DNA from: Vicinamibacteria bacterium
GTDB lineage: Bacteria; Acidobacteriota; Vicinamibacteria; Vicinamibacterales; UBA8438
Reading direction: 5' to 3'
NCBI GenBank assembly: GCA_022820825.1
Contig: JAJEEU010000078.1
Location: forward strand, 1-42,468
DNA length: 42,468 nt
Shown here: positions 8,652 to 18,106 of the stretch, in pieces
Position numbering within the stretch: the stretch's first letter is position 1
How the letters are laid out: each line of letters opens with the position of its first letter
Notes under the pieces: generated by a model
Database searches by the model: none
The model's input: the letters and a program-made list of their open reading frames with translations, nothing else
What the model was told of the DNA's origin: nothing
Made by a program: the position numbers and the translations under genes

Positions 8652-9425
8652 TTGGCGCCTGTAACTGTGAAGGAACTGTTGGAGTCCGGGGTCCATTTCG
8701 GCCACCAGACACGGCGGTGGAACCCGAAGATGAAGCCGTACATCTTCGGTCAGCGGAACGGCATATACGTCATCGACCTGAGCAAGACCGCCCGGCTGTT
8801 CCAGAAGGCGGAGGAGTTCGCATCCCAACTGGCCAACGGCGGCCAGACGATTCTGTTCGTCGGCACGAAGCGGCAGGCGCAGGACCTCATCCAGGAGGAA
8901 GCCCAGCGCTGCGGCATGTACTTCGTCAACCAGCGCTGGCTCGGCGGCCTGCTCACCAACTTCACGACCATTCAACGCAGCATCGGCCGTCTGCGCGAGC
9001 TGGAGGCGATGGCCGAGGACGGCCGCTACGACGCGCTCTCCAAGAAGGAAATCGCGCGGATCGAGAAAGAGAAGCGCAAGCTGCACAAGAACCTCGACGG
9101 CATTCGCCGCATGACGCGGCTGCCCGACGCCGTGTTCGTCGTCGACACGAAGAAAGAGAAGATCGCCGTCGACGAGGCCCGCACGCTGAAGATCCCCGTG
9201 ATCGGCATCGTCGACACGAATTGCAACCCGGACGACGTGGATTACATCATCCCCGGGAACGATGACGCCCTGCGCTCGATTCGCCTGTTCGTGACGCGCA
9301 TCGCGGACGCGGTCATCGCCGGCCGCGGCTTGCGGGAATCCGCCTCGGAAGCGGCCTCGAGCGGCTCCAACGGCGCAGCGGCCGGGGCCACCCCGGCGCG
9401 CGCGCCATCTCCAACCTCGGCCTGA
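8652..9425 (+). CDS. rpsB: 30S ribosomal protein S2
   Basis: Small-subunit protein at the mRNA exit side. The 257-residue product shows [35 protein letters not shown] and VFVVDTKKE in order. It starts at a TTG preceded by a GGAGG Shine-Dalgarno (8643-8647) and follows rpsI by 20 nt. The C-terminus beyond about 230 is a low-complexity Ala/Ser/Gly/Pro tail, a common variable extension. The rpsB-tsf-pyrH-frr order that follows is the classic translation cluster. Confidence 0.96.
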   Translation: MAPVTVKELLESGVHFGHQTRRWNPKMKPYIFGQRNGIYVIDLSKTARLFQKAEEFASQLANGGQTILFVGTKRQAQDLIQEEAQRCGMYFVNQRWLGGLLTNFTTIQRSIGRLRELEAMAEDGRYDALSKKEIARIEKEKRKLHKNLDGIRRMTRLPDAVFVVDTKKEKIAVDEARTLKIPVIGIVDTNCNPDDVDYIIPGNDDALRSIRLFVTRIADAVIAGRGLRESASEAASSGSNGAAAGATPARAPSPTSA

Positions 9426-9491
9426 CAGCCCGTGGCTCCGGCGTCCGCCGCACTCGGCGCGCCCGGCGGGCGTACCGGGAGGAATCCAATC

Positions 9492-10085
9492 ATGACCATC
9501 AGCGCAACACAGGTAAAGCAGCTCCGGGACATGACCGGCGCCGGCTTCATGGAGTGCAAGTCCGCGCTTGCGGAAGCGGGCGGCGACGTCGACAAGGCGG
9601 TGACCGTCCTGCGCACGCGCGGCCAGGCCAAGGCCGCCAAGCGGGCCGGGCGCGCGACAGCGCAGGGAACGGTCGGCCACTACATTCACACCGGCGGCCA
9701 GGTGGGCGTGCTCGTCGAGGTCAACTGCGAATCGGATTTCGTGGCGCGCACCGAGGACTTCCAGACCCTCGTGCGGGAGATCGCGATGCACATAGCCGCC
9801 GCCAGTCCCGCCTGCATACGGCGGGAGGAAGTTCCGGCCGACGATCTCGAGCGGGAGCGTGACATCGTCCGCGCCCAGTTCAAGGATTCGAACAAGCCGC
9901 CGCAGGTGATCGAGAAGATCGTCGAAGGCAAGCTCAACAGCTACTACTCGCAGGTCGTGCTGCTGGATCAGCCGTCCATCCGCGATCCGAAGACCTCGGT
10001 CGGCAGCCTCGTGAACGCGGCCATCGCCAAGCTGGGAGAGAACATCACCGTCGCACGGTTCGCACGCTTCAAGGTAGGCGACTAG
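9492..10085 (+). CDS. tsf: Translation elongation factor Ts
   Basis: Nucleotide-exchange factor that releases GDP from EF-Tu. The 197-residue product belongs to the short form of EF-Ts (the E. coli protein is about 283 residues), with a UBA-like N-terminal domain (about 1-45, [19 protein letters not shown]) and the EF-Tu contact motif [10 protein letters not shown]. The ATG at 9492 follows a clear GGGAGGA Shine-Dalgarno. pyrH begins 1 nt after the stop. The C-terminus [11 protein letters not shown] is intact, so the short length is a family subtype rather than damage. Confidence 0.96.
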   Translation: MTISATQVKQLRDMTGAGFMECKSALAEAGGDVDKAVTVLRTRGQAKAAKRAGRATAQGTVGHYIHTGGQVGVLVEVNCESDFVARTEDFQTLVREIAMHIAAASPACIRREEVPADDLERERDIVRAQFKDSNKPPQVIEKIVEGKLNSYYSQVVLLDQPSIRDPKTSVGSLVNAAIAKLGENITVARFARFKVGD

Positions 10086-10086
10086 G

Positions 10087-10809
10087 ATGACCGCCCCCGC
10101 CGCCGCCTACCGGCGTATCCTGCTCAAGCTGTCGGGAGAGGCGCTGATGGGCGAGCAGCCGTTCGGCATCGACGCCGCGGTGACGGCGCAGATTGCGCGG
10201 GAGATCGTCGACGTGCAAGCGCTCGGCGTGCAGGTGGCCGTGGTGATCGGCGGCGGCAACATCTTCCGCGGGCTGTCCGCCAGCACGAGCGGGCTGGACC
10301 GCGCGACAGGCGACTACATGGGCATGCTGGGAACGGTCATCAACGCGCTGGCGCTGTCGGACTCCATCGAGCGCCAGGGGGCCGAGACCCGCGTCCTGAC
10401 CGCCATCGAAATGCGCCAGGTGGCCGAGCCGTTCATTCGCCGCCGTGCCCTCCGCCACCTCGACAAGGGGCGCGTGGTCGTGTTCGCGGCCGGGACCGGG
10501 AATCCGTATTTCACCACGGACACGGCAGCCGCGCTGCGCGCCATGGAAATCCGCGCCGAGGTGATCCTGAAAGCGACCAAGGTGGACGGCATCTTCACGG
10601 CCGACCCGCACCGGGAGCCGGACGCCGAGCGGCTGGAGAACGTCTCCCATCTGCAGGTGCTGGAACGCCAGCTCAAGGTGATGGACGCTACCGCCATCTC
10701 GCTCTGCATGGACAACCAGTTGCCGATTGTCGTATTCAATCTGCGAACGCCTGGCAATATTCGGCGGGCCGTCCTCGGCGAGCCGGTCGGCTCGGTGGTT
10801 TCCACCTGA
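10087..10809 (+). CDS. pyrH: UMP kinase
   Basis: Phosphorylates UMP to UDP with ATP; the bacterial hexameric enzyme of the amino-acid kinase fold. The 240-residue product is full length with [56 protein letters not shown] and a C-terminal [14 protein letters not shown]. It lies 1 nt after tsf and 23 nt before frr in the conserved rpsB-tsf-pyrH-frr order. No anomalies seen. Confidence 0.97.
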   Translation: MTAPAAAYRRILLKLSGEALMGEQPFGIDAAVTAQIAREIVDVQALGVQVAVVIGGGNIFRGLSASTSGLDRATGDYMGMLGTVINALALSDSIERQGAETRVLTAIEMRQVAEPFIRRRALRHLDKGRVVVFAAGTGNPYFTTDTAAALRAMEIRAEVILKATKVDGIFTADPHREPDAERLENVSHLQVLERQLKVMDATAISLCMDNQLPIVVFNLRTPGNIRRAVLGEPVGSVVST

Positions 10810-10832
10810 GGTCCCGCCATCGAGGTGAAGAC

Positions 10833-11402
10833 ATGGAGATCACTGACCCTGCATCAGCCGCCGCGCATGCCCGCCAGCGCATGGCCGGCGCCCTGGAACA
10901 CCTGCGCCGCGAACTGGCCGGCGTGCGGACCGGACGCGCTTCGGTCGGGATTCTGGACTCGATCCAGGTCGAGGCGTACGGGGCGCTCATGCCGCTGAAC
11001 CAGGTGGCAACCCTGGCAGTGCCCGATCCGGCCCTCGTGGTCGCCACGCCGTTCGACCCGTACCAGATAACGGCCATCGAGCGGGCCATCCGCCGCGCGA
11101 ACCTCGGCCTCAACCCGACCAACGACGGCAAGGTCATACGGATTCCGTTCCCGCCGCTCACCGCCGAGCGGCGCCGGGAGCTGTCGAAACTCGTCCACAA
11201 GCTCGCCGAGGAAGGACGCAACAGCGTGCGTCAGGCGCGGCGGGAAGCGAACGACGGCCTCAAGAAGCTGCTGAAGAACCACGAGCTCGGGGAGGACGAC
11301 GAACGCCGCGCGCTCGATGACATCCAGAAGATCACGGATACCAACATCCAGCGCATCGACGACCTGCAGAAGGCCAAGGACGCCGAGCTCCTGGAACACT
11401 GA
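10833..11402 (+). CDS. frr: Ribosome recycling factor
   Basis: Splits post-termination ribosomes together with EF-G. The 189-residue product has the usual length and shows the helical-bundle and hinge motifs RRELAGVRTGRAS, NDGKVIRIPFPPLTAERR, and the C-terminal DDIQKITDTNIQRIDDL. A GAGGTGAAG Shine-Dalgarno precedes the ATG. It ends the translation cluster; the threonine synthase follows after 40 nt with no obvious intrinsic terminator between. Confidence 0.97.
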   Translation: MEITDPASAAAHARQRMAGALEHLRRELAGVRTGRASVGILDSIQVEAYGALMPLNQVATLAVPDPALVVATPFDPYQITAIERAIRRANLGLNPTNDGKVIRIPFPPLTAERRRELSKLVHKLAEEGRNSVRQARREANDGLKKLLKNHELGEDDERRALDDIQKITDTNIQRIDDLQKAKDAELLEH

Positions 11403-11442
11403 CCCGACCGGGGTGCGGCGCGACAGCCCCGACTAGTGGATC

Positions 11443-12606
11443 ATGTGGCTCGACTGCGCCGCGAACTGCGGCGCCGCTCCGCTGGACCCGGACCAGCCGC
11501 GGCACCTGTGCTCCTGCGGCAGCCCGCTGCTCGCCCGCTACGACCTGGAGGCGCTGGCCCGCACCTGGTCGCGCGCGACGCTCGGCGAGCGCGAGCCCAC
11601 GTTGTGGCGCTACCGCGAAGTCCTCCCGCCCGCTGACCGCGGTGCCCCGGTCAGCCTCGGCGAAGGGTTCACGCCGCTCGTACACGCGCCGCGGCTGGGT
11701 GCGGCGCTCGGCATGGACCGGCTGTACGTGAAAGACGAGTCGGCCAACCCCACCAACTCGTTCAAGGCGCGCGGCCTGTCGGTGGCGGTGACGCGGGCGC
11801 GCGATCTCGGGGCGCGCACGCTCGTCGTGCCGTCCGCCGGCAACGCCGCCAATGCGCTGGCCGCATACGCCGCGCAGGCCGGGCTGGCGGCGCGGGTGTT
11901 CATGCCGCGCGACGTGAAGCCGCCCTTCATTCGGGAGTGCGAGCTGTACGGCGCGCACGTGACGCTCGTCGACGGCCTGATCACGGACGCCGGACGCCTC
12001 GCGGCGGCGCAGGCCGCGGAGGCCGGGTGGTACGACGTCTCGACGCTCAGGGAGCCGTACCGCATCGAAGGCAAGAAGACGATGGCGTACGAGCTGGCCG
12101 AGCAGCTCGACTGGGAATGGCCGGACTGGCTCATCTACCCCACCGGCGGCGGCACCGGCATCGTGGGGATGTGGAAGGCATTCGAGGAGCTGGAGCAGCT
12201 CGGCTGGATGCCCGCCGGCCGGCGGCCGAGCCTCGTGACGGTGCAGGCGGCAGGTTGCGCGCCCATCGTACGCGCCTTCGAAGCCGGCGCGGCGCGCGCC
12301 GCTCCCTGGGCGGACGCCCGGACTGTCGCGGACGGCCTGCGCGTGCCCCGGGCGATCGGCGACTTCCTGATTCTCCGCGCGCTGCGCGACAGCGGCGGCG
12401 CGGCGGTCGCCGTGGACGACGACGCAATGATCGCGGCGATGCGGGAAATGGGCCGCCTGGAAGGGATCAGCGCCGCGCCGGAAGGGGGCGCGACCCTCTG
12501 CGCCCTCCGCCGGCTGCTGGAGCGCGGCGTCATCCGCCGCACCGAGCGCGTCGTGCTGTTCAATACCGGGGGCGCGCTGAAGTACCTCGAGCTGCTGCAG
12601 TCCTAG
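11443..12606 (+). CDS. Threonine synthase (first of two), PLP fold-type II
   Basis: Predicted to convert O-phosphohomoserine to threonine using PLP. The 387-residue product has a small Cys motif at the N-terminus (C5, C9, C23, C25), a likely zinc ribbon seen in some threonine synthases. The PLP lysine is K108 in NPTNSFKARG. PTGGGTGIVGMWKAF forms the phosphate loop, and the C-terminus has VVLFNTGG. It shares only family-level similarity with the second copy at 37271. Its TAG stop overlaps the convergent gene's stop through a CTAG palindrome. Another PLP beta-family lyase is possible, so thrC is not assigned. Confidence 0.8.
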   Translation: MWLDCAANCGAAPLDPDQPRHLCSCGSPLLARYDLEALARTWSRATLGEREPTLWRYREVLPPADRGAPVSLGEGFTPLVHAPRLGAALGMDRLYVKDESANPTNSFKARGLSVAVTRARDLGARTLVVPSAGNAANALAAYAAQAGLAARVFMPRDVKPPFIRECELYGAHVTLVDGLITDAGRLAAAQAAEAGWYDVSTLREPYRIEGKKTMAYELAEQLDWEWPDWLIYPTGGGTGIVGMWKAFEELEQLGWMPAGRRPSLVTVQAAGCAPIVRAFEAGAARAAPWADARTVADGLRVPRAIGDFLILRALRDSGGAAVAVDDDAMIAAMREMGRLEGISAAPEGGATLCALRRLLERGVIRRTERVVLFNTGGALKYLELLQS

Positions 12607-13769
12607 CCGCCGGTCAGCGGGTCCGAGCCGCCGGTGTCGCCGCCGCCGGTCGCGGTGTCCCGCGTCGCCGGGTCGGGAACCCGCCCGGCGGCGTACTCCA
12701 CTTCCTCGACGCGCGAGCCGGCGAGCTGGGCCGGAAGACCGTAGTTGCCCTCGTGGCAGCGCGGCTCGGGATAAATCCGATTGGCCTGGTTGTCCTGCAG
12801 CGTCAGCTCCTGGCGGGCGGTCCACGGCGCCGTCCAGGTCGTCGGATCTTCAATCGTGACGATGTATTCGAGCGTTTCCGCGTCCAGGCGCGTCCAGCGC
12901 TCGACCAGCCGCAGGTTCTCGCGCGACCCGCGGAAGTCCGTCTTGGGGCTGAAGTTGCCGACCTCGACCACGAGCGTGGCGCCGTCCCAGCGGCCGCGCG
13001 AGTCGCCGCGCCACTGCCGCACCCCCGGCGGCAGCGGCGGGCGGTCGGTGATCGGAATGGCGCGCTGCCACCCCTGTCCCTGCCCGACGTCGTAGAAGAT
13101 CGAAACCGCCCCCGGCGACTGCACGATGCGCCGGTAGCCGCTGAAGTCGGGCAGCACGGCGCCCATGCAGCGCTCCGACAGGCTGCGATCCTCCGGGCCG
13201 TCGTTGCGGTTGAGGCGGGCGGTGTTGTAGTAGGGCGAGCGCTCCGCGCGCCGGGGTGACGGCGGCCCGTACTGCCAGCCGGCGCAGGCCGGCAACTGGA
13301 GGCGGCAGGTGTCCGTCGCCTGCAGGAGCGCCAGGCGGTGCTCGCGCTGCGCGGTTATCCGCGCCTCCGCCTCGGGCGTCAGCGGCGGAATGCGGCCGTC
13401 GGGCGGATCGACGATCAGGGACGTTCGCGGCCCGGTCGGCCGGATCGACTGGAAAACCGCGTTGTAGGCGCCGGCGACGTCGCGGTCCGTGCCGACCAGC
13501 TCCCGGGCGTCCCGGCGCGGGTGCACCGTGCGCTGCTCATCGAGAGCGGCCCGCTCGGCGTCGGTGAAGACTTCCTGGTCGGCGAAGCGTTCCGGCCGCT
13601 GCAGGGGCGTGGCGTAGATGTCCGTCCAGATGCCCTGCAGGTCGGGCTCGCCCCAGGCCGTGACGAGCTCCGGCGCCTGCGCGGCGGGAGCCGGCGCGAG
13701 CACCAGCAGACCGGCGGCGGCGGCCACCACGGCCGCCCCTGCGACGACCTCGATAATGCGCGTACTCAT
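12603..13769 (-). CDS. Exported PDLxGIW-family protein of unknown function
   Basis: A 388-residue secreted or periplasmic protein. Residues about 5-30 form a signal peptide ending near PAPAAQA. The mature start WGEPDLQGIWTD is followed by IVDPPDGRIPPLTP, a ring of conserved blocks (GDSRGRWDGATLVVEVGNF, TLEYIVTIEDPTTW, APWTARQEL) and CHEGNYGL near the end. The same blocks recur in the genes at 31624 and 32574, so this is a multi-copy family in this genome. I know of no assigned function. The Gly/Thr-rich tail after about 365 is low complexity. An in-frame GTG at 13787 is an alternative start. Confidence 0.8.
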   Translation of the reverse strand: MSTRIIEVVAGAAVVAAAAGLLVLAPAPAAQAPELVTAWGEPDLQGIWTDIYATPLQRPERFADQEVFTDAERAALDEQRTVHPRRDARELVGTDRDVAGAYNAVFQSIRPTGPRTSLIVDPPDGRIPPLTPEAEARITAQREHRLALLQATDTCRLQLPACAGWQYGPPSPRRAERSPYYNTARLNRNDGPEDRSLSERCMGAVLPDFSGYRRIVQSPGAVSIFYDVGQGQGWQRAIPITDRPPLPPGVRQWRGDSRGRWDGATLVVEVGNFSPKTDFRGSRENLRLVERWTRLDAETLEYIVTIEDPTTWTAPWTARQELTLQDNQANRIYPEPRCHEGNYGLPAQLAGSRVEEVEYAAGRVPDPATRDTATGGGDTGGSDPLTGG

Positions 13770-13828
13770 CGTCGGAGCGACCCCCACGCGCGACGAAAAC
13801 GACGGGCGGCGCGCCGGCCGCCCCCCGG

Positions 13829-15235
13829 CTACTGCTGATCCTGCGAGGTCGCGAAGGCGAAGCTGCCGCCGCGCGCGGCGACCTCCTCGTCGAACTGCTC
13901 CTGCGTCATGTACACCATGCGCGAGATCGCCGAGAACATGTCGTCGATGGAGCGGTTGCCCCAGCCCTTCCAGTTGCGAGGGTCCACGACGTTCTTGTTC
14001 GTCACCGAGTTGTCGTACCAGGCCATCACGTGCACCACCGTTCCGGCCGGCAGCAGCGGCGCCACATCATCGGCATACACGTACACCTTGGCCCAGTTGT
14101 GGTCGTAGTCGGCGCAGCTCAGCATCTCGCGCGCATTGTTCGGATACAGGGCCTCCATGCACATGCGCTTGCCGCTCGAGTGCAGGTGCGGCTCGAACGT
14201 CAGGATCTTGGTCGGCTGCTCCAGCCGGTGGAAGCCGTCCTGCATCACGTTGTCTTCGTTCGACGGAATATCGAACGAGTAGTCGTAGTGCGTGACGCCG
14301 CCGAAGCTCGTGGACCCGAGGTGGTACTTCGGCTCGTAGCCCTCCGGATGGAAGGTGAAACCGACGTCCAGGCGCGCCCGCACCTCGCGGCCAATGGAGT
14401 GCAGGTGCATCGAGTTGAAGGTGATCACCGAATCGGCCGGCAGCTTCACGCCCACCTCGTCCGGATAGATGGTCGGGTTCTGCCCCAGCTCGTGCACCAG
14501 CCAGAACTCCGCGTCGTCGACCGCGCAGGTCGTCTCGTTGCCGCAGTCGAGGGGCGCGACCGTGTTCTCGACCGTATCGGCGCCGAGCACCGCATGGTGG
14601 ACGACGGACAGTCCCAGCGCGGCCCGGCCGTCGTTGGACACAGCGGCGCTCGTGTCCTCCCACGTCCGCACTTCCTGCACCTCGATGGCCTTGATGTAGC
14701 GGTCTTCTGTCAGCCCGGTCGGCGACTCGCCCCACTCGCCGAACCAGTCGGCGGCATCGGCCTCTATCGTGCCCTCGGGCGACGGCACGATCAGATCCGG
14801 CGTCCCGTATGTCCAACCGTCCACGGGCCATGCGATCGGCGGCGGCAGGTCGGACGGGTTGCCGCGCGGCGCGCCGGCGTCGACCCAGGCGCCGATCAGC
14901 GCGATCTCCTCGTCGCTGAGCGACGGGTCGTCCTTGTAATCCTGGATGCCGATGTTCTTGTCGACGAACCACGGCGGCATCTCCCGCGATCCGGTGCGGT
15001 TCTTGATCGAGCGCGCCCACGGCCGGACATCGTCGTAGGTGACGAGCGACATCGGCGCGCCGCCCTGCGGCCGGTGGCAGTTCTCGCACGAACGCTGGAA
15101 GATCGGCGCGATGTGCTTCGTGAACGTAACGTCGGTATCACGCTCCGCGGCGGCCGCCGGCGCCACCAACGCGGCGCCGACGAATGCGGCCAGCAGGGCC
15201 GTTGCTGCAATGGTCGGGATCCGGGCGATCGTCAT
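13829..15235 (-). CDS. Cytochrome c/Cu ascorbate-dependent monooxygenase-like fusion, paralog 1
   Basis: A 468-residue exported protein. A signal peptide (about 1-31) precedes a small cytochrome c domain with heme motif CENCH (50-54) and REMPPWFVDK. A region resembling the two domains of peptidylglycine/dopamine-type copper monooxygenases follows: VVHHAVLG, MHLHSIG and FEPHLHSSGKRM supply candidate His ligands, and IDDMFSAI a candidate Met ligand. This suggests periplasmic oxidation with electrons entering through the heme; substrate unknown. AGGCAGGT precedes the ATG. It is the most divergent of three paralogs, with an extra acidic/Cys segment near 250. Confidence 0.82.
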   Translation of the reverse strand: MTIARIPTIAATALLAAFVGAALVAPAAAAERDTDVTFTKHIAPIFQRSCENCHRPQGGAPMSLVTYDDVRPWARSIKNRTGSREMPPWFVDKNIGIQDYKDDPSLSDEEIALIGAWVDAGAPRGNPSDLPPPIAWPVDGWTYGTPDLIVPSPEGTIEADAADWFGEWGESPTGLTEDRYIKAIEVQEVRTWEDTSAAVSNDGRAALGLSVVHHAVLGADTVENTVAPLDCGNETTCAVDDAEFWLVHELGQNPTIYPDEVGVKLPADSVITFNSMHLHSIGREVRARLDVGFTFHPEGYEPKYHLGSTSFGGVTHYDYSFDIPSNEDNVMQDGFHRLEQPTKILTFEPHLHSSGKRMCMEALYPNNAREMLSCADYDHNWAKVYVYADDVAPLLPAGTVVHVMAWYDNSVTNKNVVDPRNWKGWGNRSIDDMFSAISRMVYMTQEQFDEEVAARGGSFAFATSQDQQ

Positions 15236-15390
15236 CAATGCACCTGCCTTGCCTGTTCCGGGACGTTGCGGGGAATCTTGGAGAAAGGGTAACACCTGTG
15301 TGGAGTGCGCGGCAAAATATAGCCGCGGGCGGGGCCTCGCGACGGCAGTCCCGGGGGAACCCGTCACGGCACCGCACCGGCGGAACCGTG

Positions 15391-15396
15391 TAAAAT
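15391..15396 (+). promoter_or_regulatory. Likely -10 element of the tRNA-Ala gene
   Basis: TAAAAT lies 20 nt upstream of the tRNA 5' end, a reasonable position for a -10 box. I see no good -35 hexamer at the right spacing. Confidence 0.4.
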
Positions 15397-15416
15397 ACGT
15401 CTCTTCGGTTCCCTCC

Positions 15417-15492
15417 GGGCCGCTAGCTCAGTTGGGAGAGCGCCGCGTTCGCAACGCGGAGGTCGTGGGTTCAAGTCCCATGCGGTCCACCA
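15417..15492 (+). tRNA. tRNA-Ala(CGC)
   Basis: A complete cloverleaf of 76 nt. The acceptor stem pairs GGGCCGC with GCGGTCC, including the G3-U70 wobble that identifies alanine tRNAs. The D arm contains AGCTCAGTTGGGAGAGC. The anticodon stem CCGCG/CGCGG closes the loop TTCGCAA with anticodon CGC, reading GCG codons. The T arm contains GGTTCAAGTCC. The discriminator A and a genomically encoded CCA follow. No integrase or att-like repeat is seen next to it. Confidence 0.97.
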
Positions 15493-15696
15493 GATTCCCG
15501 GTTCGACCGCCCTACCTCCTCGCGTGTACTTCATTGCCGGCCGCCACTATAGCACCGTCCCGGCGCGCCGCATGCGGCGGCGGCGACGGGGTTGCCGGCA
15601 GGGCGCGGATTGCGCCGCCCGCGGCGTTTCTGCTTCAATACCTCGCCAGCGGATCCCCGCAGCACCGGGCGAGCTTCCGCACCCCAACGGGTCACC

Positions 15697-17100
15697 ATGC
15701 AGAAACCGAACGTGTCGCTCTGGTCGCCTCGGCTCATGGCAGCCGCGGCGTGCCTGGCCCTGCTGGCGCCGGCCGGACCGGCTGCCGCCCAGGATCAGTG
15801 GCCGAAATTCCGGGGGCCCGCCGCGGGCGTAGCGGCGGACGACCCCGACCTTCCCGAGCAGTGGAGCGATACCGAGAACGTCGCCTGGAAGACCCCCGTG
15901 CCGGGCCTCGGCTGGAGCTCTCCCGTGGTGTGGGACGACCACGTCTTCCTGACCTCGGCCGTCAGCGCGGGACAGGAAGAAATTCCCGTACCGGGCCTGT
16001 ACGACGAGCACGACCACATCCCCGCCAACTCGACGCACCGCTGGGTCGTGTACGACATCGACTTCGAGACCGGCGCCGTGCGCTGGGAGCGCGAGCTGCA
16101 CAGCGAGCTTCCGCAGCTCCGGCGGCACATCAAGAACAGCTATGCCTCGGAAACGCCGGTGACCGACGGCGAGCTGCTCTATGTCTACTTCGGGAGCCTG
16201 GGCCTCGTGGCCGCCCTGGACTTCGACGGCGCGGAAGTGTGGCGCCGGGAGATCGGCGTCTTCAACACGCTGATCGAGCTCGGCACGGCCGCCTCGCCCG
16301 TCCTCCACGGCGACCGCCTGTTCATCGTGAACGACAACACGACCGCCTCGTTCATGATCGCGCTGGACAAGCGCACCGGCGAGGAGCTGTGGCGCGTCTC
16401 GCGCGACGAGCGCGGCAACAACTGGTCCACGCCGGTCGTGTGGGAAAACCGCGTCCGCACGGAAATCGTGACGACCGGGAGCGACGGCGTGCGGTCGTAC
16501 GACCTGGACGGCGCCCTGCTGTGGGAGCTCACGGGGATGTCCAACCTGACGACGCCCTCTCCCTTCGTGGCCGAGGGCCTCGTCTACATCAGCTCGGGCT
16601 ACCCCGGCGGCCCGCTGCGGCCGGTCTACGCCATCCATCCCGGCGCGAGCGGCGACATCACCGTGTGGGACGAGGACAACGTCACCTGGTCCACGCGCTT
16701 TCCGGGCAACCGCACCTCGTCGGAGTACATCGCCTGGGCCTACCCGCTCCTCGGCACCTACAACACCACGGCGCTGGTCTATCGCGGCGTCTACTACACG
16801 CTGCTCGACCGCGGCCTGCTGCTGGCGCACGACGCCCGCACCGGCGCCGAGGTGTACGGACGCCAGCGCATACGGGTCGGCAGCGGCTTCACCGCGTCCC
16901 CCTGGGGCTACAACGGCAAGGTGTTCATCCTGAGCGAGGCGGGCGACACCTACGTCATCAAGGCCGGGCCGGAGTTCGAGATCCTCGGCACGAACCCGCT
17001 CAACGAGATGACGCTGGCCACGCCGGCGGTCGTCAGGGGCAGCCTGCTGATCCGCACGCAGTCCGCGCTGTACCGCATCGCAAGGACGGAGGAGCAATGA
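15697..17100 (+). CDS. Exported PQQ-type beta-propeller protein
   Basis: A 467-residue protein with a signal peptide (about 1-32, ending GPAAAQD) and then WPKFRGP, a common start of PQQ-like propeller proteins related to BamB and quinoprotein dehydrogenases. Repeated blades show W..k.pvpG.gwSSPVVW, GALLWELTG and similar motifs. No calcium or PQQ catalytic Asp-Glu motif is recognisable, so this is more likely a structural or binding propeller than a dehydrogenase. Its stop overlaps the next start as ATGA, pairing it with the LVIVD protein. The ATG at 15697 is chosen by signal-peptide position. Confidence 0.85.
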   Translation: MQKPNVSLWSPRLMAAAACLALLAPAGPAAAQDQWPKFRGPAAGVAADDPDLPEQWSDTENVAWKTPVPGLGWSSPVVWDDHVFLTSAVSAGQEEIPVPGLYDEHDHIPANSTHRWVVYDIDFETGAVRWERELHSELPQLRRHIKNSYASETPVTDGELLYVYFGSLGLVAALDFDGAEVWRREIGVFNTLIELGTAASPVLHGDRLFIVNDNTTASFMIALDKRTGEELWRVSRDERGNNWSTPVVWENRVRTEIVTTGSDGVRSYDLDGALLWELTGMSNLTTPSPFVAEGLVYISSGYPGGPLRPVYAIHPGASGDITVWDEDNVTWSTRFPGNRTSSEYIAWAYPLLGTYNTTALVYRGVYYTLLDRGLLLAHDARTGAEVYGRQRIRVGSGFTASPWGYNGKVFILSEAGDTYVIKAGPEFEILGTNPLNEMTLATPAVVRGSLLIRTQSALYRIARTEEQ

Positions 17101-18098
17101 GCGGGCGCACCGCACCCGTCGGTGCACCGGTCACCCTCGCACTGGCGGCGTTGCTCGCAACTGCGGGCCCTGCCGCGGGCCAGACCATTGAATACGACGA
17201 GGTCGCCATGCTGCCGGGGCCGGCGGATCTGGTGGAGCTGGACGGCCGGCGCGCGTACGTCGCCGCCGAGCGGACGCTCACGGTCTTCGATATCTCGGAC
17301 CTCTCGGCGCCGCGGCGGCACGGCAGCTACACCTTTCCGGAGAAGATCTGGGGCTTCGTCGTCGTCGGCGAGCTCGTGTACGCCGCCGCCGACTTCTTCG
17401 GCCTGGGGATCCTCGACGTATCCGATCCGGACGACCCGCGGCTGCTGGGCTCCGTGAAGACGCCCGGCCAGGTCAAGGACGTCGACGTGTCGGGAGCGAC
17501 CGCGGTCCTGGCGGACCACATGTCGGGCGTGGATCTCGTTGACGTGTCCGATGTTCGTGCGCCGGCCAACCTGGGCTCCGTCTACCTGGACGGCTACAGC
17601 CGCGACGTCGCGGTGCTGGGTCCGCGCGCGTACGCGGTGGACGATCCGTCCGGCTTCTACGTGCTGGACCTGCAGGAGACGGGTTCATGGGAGCCCGCGT
17701 CGGCCATCCAGTCGGCCGACGGTCCCCGCATGGTGGAAGTGTCCGAGACCGCCTCACCCCCGCTGGCGGTGCTGCTGGGACACGGGACGCTGCAGGTGTA
17801 CGACCTCTCCGATCCGGCGGCGCCCGCCTACCGATCGACGTACGCCACGCCGGGCAACGCGTTGCGCGTCGCGCTCGACGGCGACCGGGCGTACGTCGCC
17901 GACGGCGAGCGCGGCATGCTCGTGGTGGGCCTGCAGGATCCCGCCGCGCCGCGCGTCGTCGGAAGCTACCGGCCGGACCAGGCCGTGCGGGACGTGGCAG
18001 TCGACGGCGACCTGGCGCTGCTCGCGGTAGGCGCGCTGCCGACCGGCATCAGGCGTTCCATGGGGGACGGCGAAGTGATCGTGCTCCGCCGGCGCTAG
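17097..18098 (+). CDS. Exported LVIVD-repeat beta-propeller protein
   Basis: A 333-residue protein with a signal peptide (about 1-29) and repeated blades of the LVIVD type, such as LTVFDISDLSAP, LGILDVSDPDDP, VDLVDVSDVRAP and LQVYDLSDPAAP. Each pairs with an AYVA or VYAA strand. Proteins of this family are surface or periplasmic propellers of unknown function. The ATG at 17097 overlaps the upstream stop and has a GGAGGAGC Shine-Dalgarno, so the two propellers are co-translated. Confidence 0.87.
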   Translation: MSGRTAPVGAPVTLALAALLATAGPAAGQTIEYDEVAMLPGPADLVELDGRRAYVAAERTLTVFDISDLSAPRRHGSYTFPEKIWGFVVVGELVYAAADFFGLGILDVSDPDDPRLLGSVKTPGQVKDVDVSGATAVLADHMSGVDLVDVSDVRAPANLGSVYLDGYSRDVAVLGPRAYAVDDPSGFYVLDLQETGSWEPASAIQSADGPRMVEVSETASPPLAVLLGHGTLQVYDLSDPAAPAYRSTYATPGNALRVALDGDRAYVADGERGMLVVGLQDPAAPRVVGSYRPDQAVRDVAVDGDLALLAVGALPTGIRRSMGDGEVIVLRRR

Positions 18099-18106
18099 GG
18101 ACTCTG

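Noticed and set aside
11403..11442. Possible terminator after frr (CGGGG...CCCCG)
   Set aside because: The stem is only 5 bp with a long loop and no T tract.
15417..15492. tRNA-Ala as an integration site for the defence island
   Set aside because: No integrase, no repeat of the tRNA 3' end elsewhere that I could find, and the island begins 5 kb away.
15039..18098. Very long plus-strand open frame of over 1000 codons
   Set aside because: It runs antisense through the monooxygenase gene, across the tRNA and out of frame through the propeller. Only its last 333 codons (LVIVD protein, from 17097) are coding. Long open frames on several frames are expected at this GC content.
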